Source: an uncultured Aliiroseovarius sp.
Lineage (GTDB): Bacteria; Pseudomonadota; Alphaproteobacteria; Rhodobacterales; Rhodobacteraceae
Reading direction: 5' to 3'
Length of the DNA stretch: 64,000 bases
Assembly (NCBI RefSeq): GCF_947492455.1
Contig: NZ_CANLNB010000002.1
Span: forward strand, 606,392 to 670,391
Shown here: positions 63,927 to 64,000 of the stretch, in pieces
How the letters are laid out: every line of letters starts with the position of its first letter
Numbering within the stretch: position 1 is the first letter of the stretch
Program-made: the position numbers and the translations under genes
The notes under the pieces: generated by a model
Database searches by the model: none
Seen by the model: only the letters and a program-made list of their open reading frames with translations
Told to the model about the DNA's origin: nothing

Positions 63927-64000
63927 ATGAAGATGACCACGGAAGAAGCGTTTGTAAAAGTGCTTCAGATGCATGGGATTGAGCATGCGTTTGGGATTAT
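63927..64000 (+). CDS. xsc: Sulfoacetaldehyde acetyltransferase, 5' end only
   Basis: Xsc is a thiamine-diphosphate enzyme converting sulfoacetaldehyde and phosphate to acetyl phosphate and sulfite. Only 24 codons are present: MKMTTEEAFVKVLQMHGIEH followed by AFGI, the typical Xsc N-terminus. AAGGGAGAG precedes the start. Its place after tauR agrees with the taurine pathway begun by tpa. The rest lies beyond the window. Confidence 0.88.
   Translation, partial: MKMTTEEAFVKVLQMHGIEHAFGI

Overview
The window reads as chromosomal DNA of a marine alphaproteobacterium of the Roseobacter group (Rhodobacteraceae). The reasons are the trpGDC-moaC-moeA-lexA gene order, a class I lysyl-tRNA synthetase, a PhaC/PhaZ/phasin/PhaR block, TctABC and MocR/TauR-type regulation, taurine dissimilation through Tpa and Xsc, GTTC-N7-GTTC LexA boxes of the alphaproteobacterial type, and generally high-GC coding sequence. 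No rRNA, tRNA, CRISPR array or insertion sequence was found. This assignment is an inference from gene content; no database search was possible.

Layout. 1-3.5 kb: the 3' part of enolase, a tiny lipoprotein gene, a GYD-domain protein, a DUF985 cupin and a divergent polysaccharide deacetylase. 3.6-8.8 kb: trpG-trpD, trpC-moaC-moeA, then lexA with its own LexA box. 8.8-13.4 kb: the polyhydroxyalkanoate block (phaR, phasin, phaC, divergent phaZ) with recurring TGCA-rich motifs. 13.4-18.1 kb: three alpha/beta hydrolases and thrS. 18.4-21.1 kb: a four-gene operon (DUF2282 precursor, DUF692 MNIO, DUF2063 partner, DoxX) that matches the recently described bufferin RiPP/copper-response class. 21-32.5 kb: mostly housekeeping genes (ArsC-like, csp, thyX, gloA, ldtR-like, sdhE, aspartate aminotransferase, MATE pump, lytic transglycosylase, ppk2), interrupted by a low-GC abortive-infection-like gene. 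32.7-43.3 kb: a pectate-lyase-fold/tailspike-like protein, lysS, terB, GST, PBP4, nadD, an aldo/keto reductase and ettA. At 43.4-44.3 kb there is a low-GC stand-alone SIR2-like gene.

45-61 kb is catabolic. A TctCBA transporter, an aldehyde dehydrogenase and a Tm-1-like protein form one leftward operon. It faces a divergent IclR regulator plus class III aminotransferase across a perfect inverted repeat. Next comes a leftward operon of cytochrome P450, a glutamine-synthetase-like ligase, a 2Fe-2S ferredoxin and a glyoxalase-fold protein, opposite a glutamine amidotransferase; the set suggests oxidation of an amine handled as a gamma-glutamyl adduct. 59.8-64 kb holds taurine genes: tpa, tauR and the start of xsc, with shared decamer repeats in their promoters. 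Between tpa and tauR lies a 100-residue protein made of two copies of one module, preceded by a second LexA box.

The most interesting items are the bufferin-like operon, the P450/GS/ferredoxin/amidotransferase cluster, the putative SOS-controlled duplicated-module protein, the TauR-type operator set, and two low-GC defence-like genes that each have a palindrome cluster at the 3' end.
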